A stretch of 64,000 bases of DNA from Aneurinibacillus thermoaerophilus (GTDB lineage: Bacteria > Bacillota > Bacilli > Aneurinibacillales > Aneurinibacillaceae), in the NCBI RefSeq assembly GCF_900099925.1, contig NZ_FNDE01000004.1, forward strand, positions 62,001 to 126,000, written 5' to 3'. Shown here one piece after another: positions 35,384 to 43,655 of this stretch. Both the position numbers and the translations under genes were made by a program. The notes under the pieces were generated by a model. That model saw nothing but the letters and a program-made list of their open reading frames with translations, ran no database searches and was not told where the DNA came from. Positions within the stretch are counted from its first letter, which is position 1. Each line of letters begins with the position of its first letter.

Positions 35384-35620
35384 TTATTCACCGTACCAAT
35401 AAAACGCAAACAATCGCTGCTTCATTTCTTGATACGTTTTTTTCAAAGAAGGAACATCGTTCATAACTTTCACCGCTTTCCCCTGCGGTTCTTTGTACGG
35501 CTGCGCCGGCCTAATCGCATCGTTTAGGTAAGAGATAATACAATAAAATATAAATGTACAAAATACAAAAATGGCAAGCAAACGCAGCATTTCCGCGATT
35601 CTATTATACGGAATAAACAT
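35384..35620 (-). CDS. yqzK: YqzK-like small membrane protein (DUF4227)
   Basis: A 78-residue protein with one membrane segment (about residues 11-33) and a short polar tail ending RLFAFYWYGE. It matches the small DUF4227 family found between fur and xerD in Bacillales. Function unknown. It is divergent from the penicillin-binding protein gene that lies between it and fur. Confidence 0.75.
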   Translation of the reverse strand: MFIPYNRIAEMLRLLAIFVFCTFIFYCIISYLNDAIRPAQPYKEPQGKAVKVMNDVPSLKKTYQEMKQRLFAFYWYGE

Positions 35621-35765
35621 GCACCTTTCTCCTTCCGCACACGTTTTTATCCCATCCTATTCATTTCCAAGCAATTTTATACCTTTCGCTCGTTTTCAAT
35701 TTATGTTTTGCATGATACAATTTATTTTTGTGATTAACAATTATCGGCAAGGTGTGGTCAAACCG

Positions 35766-37841
35766 ATGTACAATCAACAAGAAAAAGAAAATAGCCGGCT
35801 CAAGCAAGTGTTCAACCGTTTGAACCTGCTGCTTTTGCTCGTGTTCCTCATATTCGCCCTTATCATTTTCCGACTGGCCTACGTGCAGGTTGTAAAAGGG
35901 GAGGAGTATCAGGCAGAAGCGGTGTCCAAATCGGACAAGAAAGTGCCAATTCCGGCGATGCGCGGCAACATATACGACCGGCACGGCAACCTAATCGTGC
36001 ATAGTCGTGGCTCCTTTACTGCCGTCTTCCAGGAAAAAGAATATATGGACAAGGATTATTACATCCAGCTAGCCACCAAGCTGGAAAAAATTCTGGAAGG
36101 CACGACTAAAGAGGATTTGCTCAAAAAAATGGATGTCGGATACGAGTATAAAAACGGAAATGTCGTCAAATCCCCGCGCATGACCCAAAAATTTTTGGAA
36201 AAAGACTTGAAACACGACCTATCCCAAAAAGAAATCGCCTACCTATCAGAGCACCGCAATGAATTGGATGGTGTAGCCGTCATCACGAAACCGATCCGCG
36301 AATACGATCCGAAACAGGTGGCCGTGCAAACCATCGGATATGTGCGCCCGTTTAACGTTGCGGATAATCAGGGCATCGAATACTATCGACAGCGAAAGGA
36401 CGATTATTTGCCGAACCAAACGGTCGGTTATGACGGAATTGAGCGCAGCTATGAAGAAGAACTGCGCGGCGAGAATGGTTACCGTCTGTATCAGGTGGAT
36501 GCCCATCAAAACATCCTAAAACAGATCAAGGAAGTTCCGCCAAAGCGCGGCAACAATTTGTATCTAACAATTGACCAGCGCGTGCAACTTGAAACGCGCG
36601 ACTTCATTAAGAGTTTCCTGCCCAAACTGCGGGCCACAGGTCGTAACGCCTCCTACGCAAAAACAGCGTACGCGGTGGCTATGGAAGTAAAGACAGGTAA
36701 AATTGTTGCGATGGTCAGCTACCCGGAATACGACCCGAACATTTGGACATCCGGCCCTGACAAAGAAACATACGAACAAAATAAGTATTCCTTTACAAAC
36801 GGGACAATCCGCAGCGCACCGTATGATGTGCGCCCCAAAACCGGAAAAGCTGCGGAGATGGAGAACTATAAACATCCAGCTTCCATCGTACCGGCCGGTT
36901 CTGTCGTGAAGCCGCTCACCGTGCTAATGGGATTGTCGGAAGGCTTAATTACACCGTATGATTATTGGGCTGACCCAGGTGCGTACCACTATGGTGGCGC
37001 TTCCGACGTCGTACGCAACGACAGCGGTCATAATTATGGCATGCTGACGCCCAGAACGGCGATTCAAAAATCAGCCAACACGTATATGGCGCGCATTGGT
37101 AAGCTTATGAGCGAAAAGCATGGAAAAAATTCCGTTACCGTCTATCAGAAGTACTATCACGCCTTCGGTCTCGGCGTGAAAACAGGCGTCGATTTGCCGG
37201 GAGAATCGGCCGGCAACGAAGATTTTCTCGTCATGAATAAGCGCTATGGCCCTCTCGCTGCGATGGTGCAGGCTTCCTTCGGCCAGCAGGGCCGCTATAC
37301 GGCTATGCAGCTGGCACAATACGTTGCCACGATTGCGAATAAAGGCGTGCGCTTGCGCCCGCAACTGGTGGATCGCATTGTGGATGCTAAAGGAAATGTT
37401 GTTCGTCCGTATAAAACAGAAGTGCTAAATGTAATAAAAGAATCGGATATTAATTGGCGTACAATACATCAAGGCATGGCAATGGTTACCCAAGGCGGTA
37501 CCGCGACCAGCGCATTTGCCGGGTTTCCTTATCGCGTAGCAGCAAAAACAGGAACATCGCAACAAGATATTTATGTGCCTGATTCAACAGATTTTACGAA
37601 GAAGGTAAACTGGCGCAAGTATAAAGAAATAAATAATGGGGTCTTTGTTTCCTTTGCTCCGGTTGAGGATCCGAAACTGGCTGTTGCTGTTATCGTTCCA
37701 GAAGGGGGCTATGGCTCTCAATCCGCTGGTCGCATCGCCCGTGCCATTTATGAAGCATATGACAAATACATTGGCCTTGGCCCTACGGATAAGCCATACG
37801 ATCCGAAAACAGCCGTGCCGAAAGACAAAAAAACTGAGTAA
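35766..37841 (+). CDS. Class B penicillin-binding protein (PBP2-type transpeptidase)
   Basis: About 691 aa: a short cytoplasmic tail, a membrane anchor (about 20-42), a PBP dimerisation domain (about 55-250) starting PAMRGNIYDRHGNLI, and a transpeptidase domain (about 290-660). The catalytic serine is in GSVVKPLTVL, the second motif is KSANTYM (SxN) and the third is AAKTGTSQ (KTG). It cross-links peptidoglycan outside the membrane, probably in elongation or spore germination (PbpA/PbpH-like); which cannot be decided. ATG 35766 follows AAGGTG; the open frame to 35571 runs through a divergent promoter region and is not used. Confidence 0.9.
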   Translation: MYNQQEKENSRLKQVFNRLNLLLLLVFLIFALIIFRLAYVQVVKGEEYQAEAVSKSDKKVPIPAMRGNIYDRHGNLIVHSRGSFTAVFQEKEYMDKDYYIQLATKLEKILEGTTKEDLLKKMDVGYEYKNGNVVKSPRMTQKFLEKDLKHDLSQKEIAYLSEHRNELDGVAVITKPIREYDPKQVAVQTIGYVRPFNVADNQGIEYYRQRKDDYLPNQTVGYDGIERSYEEELRGENGYRLYQVDAHQNILKQIKEVPPKRGNNLYLTIDQRVQLETRDFIKSFLPKLRATGRNASYAKTAYAVAMEVKTGKIVAMVSYPEYDPNIWTSGPDKETYEQNKYSFTNGTIRSAPYDVRPKTGKAAEMENYKHPASIVPAGSVVKPLTVLMGLSEGLITPYDYWADPGAYHYGGASDVVRNDSGHNYGMLTPRTAIQKSANTYMARIGKLMSEKHGKNSVTVYQKYYHAFGLGVKTGVDLPGESAGNEDFLVMNKRYGPLAAMVQASFGQQGRYTAMQLAQYVATIANKGVRLRPQLVDRIVDAKGNVVRPYKTEVLNVIKESDINWRTIHQGMAMVTQGGTATSAFAGFPYRVAAKTGTSQQDIYVPDSTDFTKKVNWRKYKEINNGVFVSFAPVEDPKLAVAVIVPEGGYGSQSAGRIARAIYEAYDKYIGLGPTDKPYDPKTAVPKDKKTE

Positions 37842-37848
37842 ACTTCAT

Positions 37849-37888
37849 AAAAAGCATGCTGTCCGGGCGGAACAGCATGCTTTTTTAC
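37849..37888 (+). terminator. Terminator after the PBP gene
   Basis: AAAAAGCATGCTGT pairs with ACAGCATGCTTTTTT across an 8-base loop, starting 8 bases after the stop. The flanking A and T runs make it bidirectional. Confidence 0.85.
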
Positions 37889-37913
37889 TTTTGCGGATCA
37901 TTCTCCTTCACTA

Positions 37914-37952
37914 CGAAAAAAAGCAGGGCCCGGAAAGGTACCACTGCTTTTT
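37914..37952 (-). terminator. Terminator of fur
   Basis: AAAAGCAG and CTGCTTTT (arms 37951-37944 and 37926-37919) with a further U-run; the stem begins at the fur stop codon. Confidence 0.75.
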
Positions 37953-38443
37953 CAGCCTGGAATATTGCTTCTTACATTCGCAAGTTCATTCTTATCCACT
38001 TTGTCAATGCAACGATGGCAAATGCCGTGGAAAGACAAACGATGATCAAGAATATGGAATTTAAATTTATCGCTAACCGCTTGCTCAACTTCGCCCAGAA
38101 GGTCTTCATGTATCTCATCTACGATGCCGCACATGACACAAATCAAATGATGGTGATGGTGCTCGGCATTTTCATTACGAAACTCATAACGGGCTACCCC
38201 GTCGCCGAAATTAATCTTTTGCAAAATATGCAAATCACTCATCAATTCAAGTGTACGATATACGGTAGCCAGACCGATTTCAGGGGCTTTCTCCTTGACG
38301 AGCAAATAAACATCTTCTGCGGATAAATGATCTTCTTCATTTTCCAATAGAACACGAAGCGTCGCTTCGCGCTGCGGTGTCAGCTTGTAGCTATGGGCAT
38401 GCAATTGCTGTCTAATTTTATCAATTCTTTCTTCTATTTCCAT
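37952..38443 (-). CDS. fur: Ferric uptake regulator Fur
   Basis: Fe(II)-dependent repressor, 163 aa. The winged helix (about 1-85) reads YKLTPQREATLRVLLENEEDHLSAEDVYLLVKEKAPEIGLATVYRTLELM (positions about 18-67). Metal motifs follow: the histidine cluster EHHHHHLICVMCG and the second zinc pair HGICHRC, so the structural zinc site Cys4 is complete. It resembles Bacillus Fur more than PerR or Zur. A consensus sigma-A promoter and a PerR-like box lie upstream. Confidence 0.93.
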   Translation of the reverse strand: MEIEERIDKIRQQLHAHSYKLTPQREATLRVLLENEEDHLSAEDVYLLVKEKAPEIGLATVYRTLELMSDLHILQKINFGDGVARYEFRNENAEHHHHHLICVMCGIVDEIHEDLLGEVEQAVSDKFKFHILDHRLSFHGICHRCIDKVDKNELANVRSNIPG

Positions 38444-38480
38444 AATACAAAGACCTCCCCGAGCAGCTTCCTACATTCTC

Positions 38481-38509
38481 ATTATAGTGGAGCGTAAATA
38501 GGGAGTCAA
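38481..38509 (-). promoter_or_regulatory. Sigma-A promoter of fur
   Basis: TTGACT (38509-38504) and a perfect TATAAT (38486-38481) are 17 bases apart. Confidence 0.9.
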
Positions 38510-38521
38510 ATAAAACTCTTC

Positions 38522-39181
38522 TTAAATAATAATTATTATAAATTTTAAAAGCATCGCGCTCGCATGCTTCATCAGCGCAGGAGAAACAAACGCCTCAAAC
38601 CCGGCTGCCACCGTCATCACACCACCCATAATTAAGATCAGCGCGCTGTATACAAAAAAGCGGGGATACAATGCACCGCCTTTCTTCATAAAACGCGATT
38701 GGATAAGATGCAGAGAAAACGAAATACCTGCCGTCGCTACAATAATCATCGCCGGAATGACCAGCAGGTTTTGCGGCAACACAGAAACCGCGGCGAAATA
38801 TAGCCCCTTCCACTGCAACTGGTTCACCAAAAAACCGACCGTAAACCCGACTACGACACCCTTTAGAAACACCATTATGAGAATGAGCGGAAGACCGATA
38901 ATAGAAAGTCCGAGAATCCACATAAAACCTATATACTTCAGGTAATGGCCGAGCGAACTTTGAAAGCTGCGCAGCGGGTCGGTAATATCATCGTTTGTGA
39001 GCTCATGGAAAAACTGGCTGACATACATGAACAACTCCTGCTTTTGCGTCATGCCGAGCGAATTGACGACGACGGCGCCAAAGCCAACCCCCATAATGAA
39101 CAGCACAATGGTAAACAAATAGAGCGATGAATTCTCTCGCACATTCTGCTGTAATGTTTGTCCAATTTTACTCCTTACCAA
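38522..39181 (-). CDS. spoIIM: Stage II sporulation protein M
   Basis: SpoIIM is part of the DMP complex (with SpoIID and SpoIIP) that remodels peptidoglycan for engulfment. The 219-residue protein has four or five membrane segments, one near the N-terminus and the others in the C-terminal half. The start is TTG 39181 (LVRSKIGQTLQQN) with AGGGGGG seven bases before it; that gives the usual length of about 215. The longer frame to 39289 overlaps the EndoQ gene. Its last codons contain the palindrome at 38527-38541. Confidence 0.88.
   Translation of the reverse strand: MVRSKIGQTLQQNVRENSSLYLFTIVLFIMGVGFGAVVVNSLGMTQKQELFMYVSQFFHELTNDDITDPLRSFQSSLGHYLKYIGFMWILGLSIIGLPLILIMVFLKGVVVGFTVGFLVNQLQWKGLYFAAVSVLPQNLLVIPAMIIVATAGISFSLHLIQSRFMKKGGALYPRFFVYSALILIMGGVMTVAAGFEAFVSPALMKHASAMLLKFIIIII
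38527..38541. promoter_or_regulatory. PerR/Fur-type box upstream of fur
   Basis: TTATAATAATTATTA (minus strand) matches the 7-1-7 PerR box TTATAATNATTATAA at all but one defined position. It lies inside the 3' end of spoIIM, 18 bp above the fur -35. In B. subtilis fur is under PerR control, which supports the reading. Confidence 0.5.
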
Positions 39182-39232
39182 TGGGAATCCCCCCTGTCCG
39201 TCTCTTATCACGATATATATGAAAGACAGGGG

Positions 39233-39256
39233 AGACGTATTACTAGACGTATTACT
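39233..39256. repeat. Perfect 12-bp tandem duplication at the EndoQ stop
   Basis: AGACGTATTACT occurs twice head to tail (39233-39244 and 39245-39256). The second copy contains the EndoQ stop codon; the first lies in the EndoQ-spoIIM gap. Confidence 0.85.
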
Positions 39257-40451
39257 CAAGCGCGATTTTTCCGTAAATCCCGGCGCCACCTTCCAGAAAC
39301 ATCACTTCGCCGCGTCGGCTGCGGTCAATGTTCTCCGCGACAGCCGTACCCACGACGTTAGCCAGTTGCTCCACCGTTGCATGGTGTAAAATTCGCATTT
39401 CTGTTCCAAAAGCGTTCAGCAACCTTTGCATGCGTCCTGGGCCAAGGCCCGGGACGAACTCCAGCGGAATATGGTAGCGGTACGGCGGCCGGTGCGCTGG
39501 ATGCGTACCGGCCGCCTGTGTTGAGATCTGCAAAAAGCGTTCGTATACGCCTCGCGTAATGACCTTTTTTCCTTCCTTGCCGCAATGCGGGCAGCGCAGC
39601 GCATCGGATTGCGCAATCAATTCTTCGCAGTTCGTACAGCGCGTGCGGTAGTATTTCCCCAACTGCGGATGCAAACCATAATTTGTGCGCACACCTCTTC
39701 CATCCCGTCGCCTGAGCGCCAGACACAACTCGGAAAAATCCGGGCGCTGAACGCGCAAGTCCTGGTATTCGCGAGCGATTTTCCCTACGGAATGAGCGTC
39801 CGAATTTGTCACAAATGTAAGACCGCTAAGCTCCTGTATGCCATCTGCCAAATTCGAGTCGGAACTTAAACCTAGCTCAATCGCAGCAAATCGATTCACA
39901 TCGATAACGGATGACAGCCGATCAACACAGGCCCCGTATACGCTCTTATGTGGCGTAAAGGCGTGCGCCGGGATTACAATACCGCCCAGCGAATCCACGT
40001 GCGTCACGAGCTCATCCAGGTCCGCATACACACGTTGAGTGCTCAAGTGAATATTTTTTACTTTGGTGTGATACCAACCACGAAACGCAGCAAACGCGGC
40101 GCGATCCGGCAAATAAACAAGAAAATGCGCCAGCCCAGCTCCGACTTTAAGCTCCACTTCCACGCCGGCAATCAGCGTGACTTCCCCTTCCGGTATCCGG
40201 TACACATAACCGCCACCCGGCAATTCCTGCATACGGCCCACTCTGATATGAGTGTCGATTTCTTCCTGTACCTCTGGAGAATGGCAATCGATGACGCCGA
40301 TCATATGCATTCCTTTCCGTTTTACAGCCTCCTCCACGATAGCCGTAAGCGTCAAGCTGCGCGAAGCCGTAATTTTCACCGGGCGATCCCGCATCGTGCG
40401 GCCGATATGAATGTGCAGGTCAGCGAAACACTCGTTCATATACGCTGTCAT
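39252..40451 (-). CDS. Endonuclease Q-like PHP-domain protein (EndoQ/YqxK family)
   Basis: About 399 aa. The N-terminal PHP domain has metal ligands in FADLHIHIGRT, IDCHSPE, GVEVEL, PAHAFTPHK and NSDAHS. A Cys4 zinc finger (CTNCEEL ... CPHCGKEG, about 278-302) and a C-terminal helix-hairpin-helix (FVPGLGPGRMQRLLNAFG) follow. EndoQ cuts DNA 5' of deaminated bases such as hypoxanthine and uracil. The ATG at 40451 overlaps the nudF stop as ATGA and has no clear ribosome site of its own, so translation is probably coupled. Older annotation of this family as a helicase is not supported by these motifs. Confidence 0.82.
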   Translation of the reverse strand: MTAYMNECFADLHIHIGRTMRDRPVKITASRSLTLTAIVEEAVKRKGMHMIGVIDCHSPEVQEEIDTHIRVGRMQELPGGGYVYRIPEGEVTLIAGVEVELKVGAGLAHFLVYLPDRAAFAAFRGWYHTKVKNIHLSTQRVYADLDELVTHVDSLGGIVIPAHAFTPHKSVYGACVDRLSSVIDVNRFAAIELGLSSDSNLADGIQELSGLTFVTNSDAHSVGKIAREYQDLRVQRPDFSELCLALRRRDGRGVRTNYGLHPQLGKYYRTRCTNCEELIAQSDALRCPHCGKEGKKVITRGVYERFLQISTQAAGTHPAHRPPYRYHIPLEFVPGLGPGRMQRLLNAFGTEMRILHHATVEQLANVVGTAVAENIDRSRRGEVMFLEGGAGIYGKIALE

Positions 40452-40990
40452 TTTGCATTCAACTGCCAAGCATAGACAGCAAGAATGGTCTTCGCGTCGC
40501 GAATGTCGCCGCTAGCGATCAACCGCTGCGCTTCCTCAGGCGTGACGTACATTACTTCTACAAACTCGTCCTCATCCGGCTGTGCCGTCCCCGGTTTTGC
40601 CCCTTCCGCGCGGTACAGATGAACAATTTCGTCAGCAAAGCCCGGCGAGGTATAAAAAGAAGCCACATGGCGGAGCGAGGCGCACGTATATCCCGTTTCC
40701 TCCTGCAATTCCCGGCGCGCGCACGCTTCTGGATTTTCTCCCGGCTCCAACTTTCCGGCCGGGATTTCCACAAGCATCCGCTCCAGCGGCTTCCGAAACT
40801 GACGCACCATCACCATTCTATTGTCATCGGTTATCACCATCACCGCGACCGCCCCCGGGTGATTAACGATTTCGCGCTTGGCGGTTTTTCCGTTCGGCAA
40901 CTGCACGTCATCGACTTTTACTTTGATAATTTTTCCATCATAAATGGTTTGGCTTGCTACGGTTTTTTCCATCATAACTTCTGTGTTCAT
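40448..40990 (-). CDS. nudF: ADP-ribose pyrophosphatase (Nudix hydrolase)
   Basis: Hydrolyses ADP-ribose to AMP and ribose-5-phosphate. The 180-residue protein has the Nudix box GKLEPGENPEACARRELQEETGY (about residues 79-101) with the metal glutamates REXXEE intact, and a family opening KTVASQTIYDGKIIKVKVDDV. Two starts are possible (40990 and the ATG at 40975); neither has an ideal ribosome site. It is coupled to the EndoQ gene. Confidence 0.92.
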   Translation of the reverse strand: MNTEVMMEKTVASQTIYDGKIIKVKVDDVQLPNGKTAKREIVNHPGAVAVMVITDDNRMVMVRQFRKPLERMLVEIPAGKLEPGENPEACARRELQEETGYTCASLRHVASFYTSPGFADEIVHLYRAEGAKPGTAQPDEDEFVEVMYVTPEEAQRLIASGDIRDAKTILAVYAWQLNAK

Positions 40991-41027
40991 CCTTTCCGGT
41001 ATGATCTTCCCCTCTATTGAAGCATAT

Positions 41028-42170
41028 TCAGGAGAACAAATCCATTTTTTTCATCTCTTCCCGTTTCAAGCACCTCATCCATATGAAGCGTGCAGCATAA
41101 TACATATGGGCAAAAAATGCAGGATCATCTTCTATCGTACGGCCCATAGACACGAGCGGAACAGGATACGATTCAGTTATATTCCGCCATATTTCCATAT
41201 CTTTCGGTTCATGAAATACGATCGTATGCCGTACGGATTGATCTTGCAATTGTCCAATTAGTTTTGGGTGATGTTCAACATTCAGCACAAGCGGTACTTC
41301 CGGAACAAAACGAAGCACCGTAAGCGTATGATGACTAATACCTGTATGACGCTCGCGCCCGTCAGCGAAACTAACTCTTGGAATTAGCACAGGAAGTCCG
41401 CCCAGCTTATGAGCCGCTTCAATAATCGTAATCTGTTCCATTCCGCTAAATCCGAATTTCGTCCCTGTGCCAGCCACACCCGGCCCTGGTGCCACGACAA
41501 TAACATCTGCTTTCCATACATATTTGGCCGCCAAAAGCGCTGTGTACAAGTTTACGCATTCTGTCTGTCCCCCGAAAGCATGACCGTATGTGAGCGTACC
41601 AGTTAACATGCTGGCAGACTGCAAATAACGAACATGGTCGCTGAGCGCGAGCGGCAGCGCTCCTCCTTCGCTCATGATATAGCAGACACGCGGCATTTTA
41701 CTTTCTCCCGCCCGGCGCCACAAATGCCATAGCGAAAGCACAAACGCCGGGAGCATGCTATGAACCTCGCCGATAACGACCGGAATCCTCCCTAATGTTT
41801 TACCCTCTACCTTCTGGAAAATTTCGTGGTATTCGCTTTCCTTCTCTTCTACTGATTGTACGGTATGCTGAAAAGGGGTATAGCGCATTTTCACGATGTG
41901 CCCTTCGCGCCGAACCTCTCCTCTGCCTGATAACGGCGTCCCCTCCGGGCTTAGTCTCGCTGTGACAAAGTGTTTGCCGCCGCTGTCCAATCCAAGTTCC
42001 ACAGCGGTCGTATTGACAATGACACACTCTTCTGGGCTTGCGCGCCCCGTCAGCTCAGGATAGTTAAGCGCCAACGCCACCTCTTCATTCACAAGTCGAA
42101 CCTCAAGCTCCTGTAACGCTTCCTCGTCCCGCACGATCCGCATGACCGTGCCGTATGACCATGCAATCAT
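41028..42170 (-). CDS. DUF3866 family protein
   Basis: This 380-residue protein has no signal peptide or membrane segment. It starts IAWSYGTVMRIVRDEEALQELEVRL and contains a glycine-rich VVAPGPGVAGTGTKFGFSGMEQI stretch (about 228-250). This matches the uncharacterised DUF3866 family found near spoIIM/nudF in Bacillales. AAAGGAGGGATTGC precedes the ATG. No catalytic function can be assigned. Confidence 0.75.
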   Translation of the reverse strand: MIAWSYGTVMRIVRDEEALQELEVRLVNEEVALALNYPELTGRASPEECVIVNTTAVELGLDSGGKHFVTARLSPEGTPLSGRGEVRREGHIVKMRYTPFQHTVQSVEEKESEYHEIFQKVEGKTLGRIPVVIGEVHSMLPAFVLSLWHLWRRAGESKMPRVCYIMSEGGALPLALSDHVRYLQSASMLTGTLTYGHAFGGQTECVNLYTALLAAKYVWKADVIVVAPGPGVAGTGTKFGFSGMEQITIIEAAHKLGGLPVLIPRVSFADGRERHTGISHHTLTVLRFVPEVPLVLNVEHHPKLIGQLQDQSVRHTIVFHEPKDMEIWRNITESYPVPLVSMGRTIEDDPAFFAHMYYAARFIWMRCLKREEMKKMDLFS

Positions 42171-42252
42171 GCAATCCCTCCTTTTCTACAGGAAGAATAT
42201 GCATGTAGAGAGCAGGAAAGGACAAAAAAGTAGATAGGATAATATCTTATTC

Positions 42253-43374
42253 TTATCGCTTTACCGCTTGTTCGCAAAGCGCCACGACAAGTTCAGCCGC
42301 TTTCACCAGCTCCTCCACTGGAATTTTTTCGTTTGTTGTATGGATGTCTTCATAGCCGATGGCAAGATTGACCGTCGGAATGCCATGGCCGGACAGAATA
42401 TTGGCGTCACTGCCACCGCCGCTCGCAAGAAGCCGCGGCTCACGCCCGATCGCTTTTACTCCGGCGATTGCTTGCTGCACGACCGGATCGTCCTCCTTGA
42501 ATGCAAATCCAGGATATGCAAGCGCAATCGCAACTTCAGCTGTAGCTCTAAATTCCGCCGCCGCTTCCTCAAATGCGCGCTTCATCTTTTCCGTCTGCGC
42601 GTTCAGTTTTTCTTCCACCAGGCTACGTGCCTCGGCCATAATTTCGACCTGATCGCAAACAATGTTAGTCGGGCCGCTGCCTTGGAAGCTGCCAATATTC
42701 GCTGTTGTCTCTTCATCGATACGGCCAAGCGGCATGCGGGAGATCGCTTTACTCGCCACCTGAATCGCGCTGATACCCGCTTCTGGATTCACTCCGGCAT
42801 GAGCGGAGCGGCCCCGGATAGTAGCTGAGATTCTCGCCTGATACGGCGCAGCGATAATAATATCTCCCACTTTGCCATCACTGTCGAGCGCAAATCCGTA
42901 TTCAGCCTGAAGCAACGAAGGATCAAACACTTTCGCTCCCATAAGGCCAGATTCTTCACCGACCGTAATCAAAAATTGCACCGTGCCGTGCGGCCTGTTT
43001 TGCTCTTTCAGCACACGGATTGCCTCCAGCATCGCCGCGATGCCAGCCTTGTCGTCGCTGCCGAGAATGGTTGTTCCATCGGAGACGATGTAGCCGTCCC
43101 GTATGCTCGGCCGAATGCCTTTGCCCGGCACAACCGTATCCATATGAGACGTAAAATAAATAACCGGGCAGTCTTTAATCGTTCCCTTCAATGTCGCGAC
43201 TAAATTTCCGGCTGCATGTTCCGTTTTTTCCGCCGCGTCATCTTCGCTCACTTCAAGACCGAGCGCGGTAAACTTCTCTTTCAGTACATCGCAGATGATG
43301 CGTTCGTGCTTCGTTTCGCTATCGACGCGGACAAGTTCCATAAACTCTGCAACCATTCGATCTTGCTGAATCAT
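42253..43374 (-). CDS. M20-family metallopeptidase (PepT-like, YqjE type)
   Basis: A 373-residue di-zinc peptidase. Zinc ligands are seen in FTSHMDTV, LGSDDKAGIAAM, VGEESGLMGAK (with the catalytic Glu pair), FALDSDGK and the C-terminal GYEDIHTTNE. The dimerisation domain is about 180-290 (GRSAHAGVNPEAGISAI). It most resembles YqjE/peptidase T-like aminotripeptidases; substrate unknown. AGGTGGGAACAGGACG precedes the ATG. Confidence 0.88.
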   Translation of the reverse strand: MIQQDRMVAEFMELVRVDSETKHERIICDVLKEKFTALGLEVSEDDAAEKTEHAAGNLVATLKGTIKDCPVIYFTSHMDTVVPGKGIRPSIRDGYIVSDGTTILGSDDKAGIAAMLEAIRVLKEQNRPHGTVQFLITVGEESGLMGAKVFDPSLLQAEYGFALDSDGKVGDIIIAAPYQARISATIRGRSAHAGVNPEAGISAIQVASKAISRMPLGRIDEETTANIGSFQGSGPTNIVCDQVEIMAEARSLVEEKLNAQTEKMKRAFEEAAAEFRATAEVAIALAYPGFAFKEDDPVVQQAIAGVKAIGREPRLLASGGGSDANILSGHGIPTVNLAIGYEDIHTTNEKIPVEELVKAAELVVALCEQAVKR

Positions 43375-43619
43375 CGTCCTGTTCCCACCTATTCTCTATA
43401 TATTTTATACATTCTTATTCTTTACCAATTTTTGATGAAATTCAATAAATGATGTGCCCTTCCCCTTTAGCAGTATATCGTTTCAAGAAACATGAATCCG
43501 CTTGGTAGCTTTGTCATTTCTGTTATAAGATTTGTTGGCGGTACATCCCATAAGATTGATGAAGACGCTTTGGAAAACAGGGTAAAATGTTTGTGCACGC
43601 AGCGCTTAGGCTGTTGGAC

Positions 43620-43650
43620 TAGTAAAAAAACCGGGGAAATCCCCGGTTTT
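43620..43650 (-). terminator. Terminator after the carboxyltransferase gene
   Basis: AAAACCGGGG pairs with CCCCGGTTTT over a 4-base loop, followed by UUUUUUU on the minus strand. The rest of the 281-bp gap 43375-43655 has no convincing gene; minus-strand codons near 43485-43620 stay open for about 45 residues, but without a ribosome site. Confidence 0.9.
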
Positions 43651-43655
43651 CGCTA

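Noticed and set aside
35571-35765. N-terminal extension of the PBP by 65 residues
   Set aside because: It covers the divergent yqzK start region and lacks a ribosome site; ATG 35766 with AAGGTG gives the normal PBP opening.
43492-43640. Plus-strand frame starting MNPLGSFVISV
   Set aside because: It has no ribosome site and reads through the terminator hairpin at 43620-43650 into the carboxyltransferase gene.
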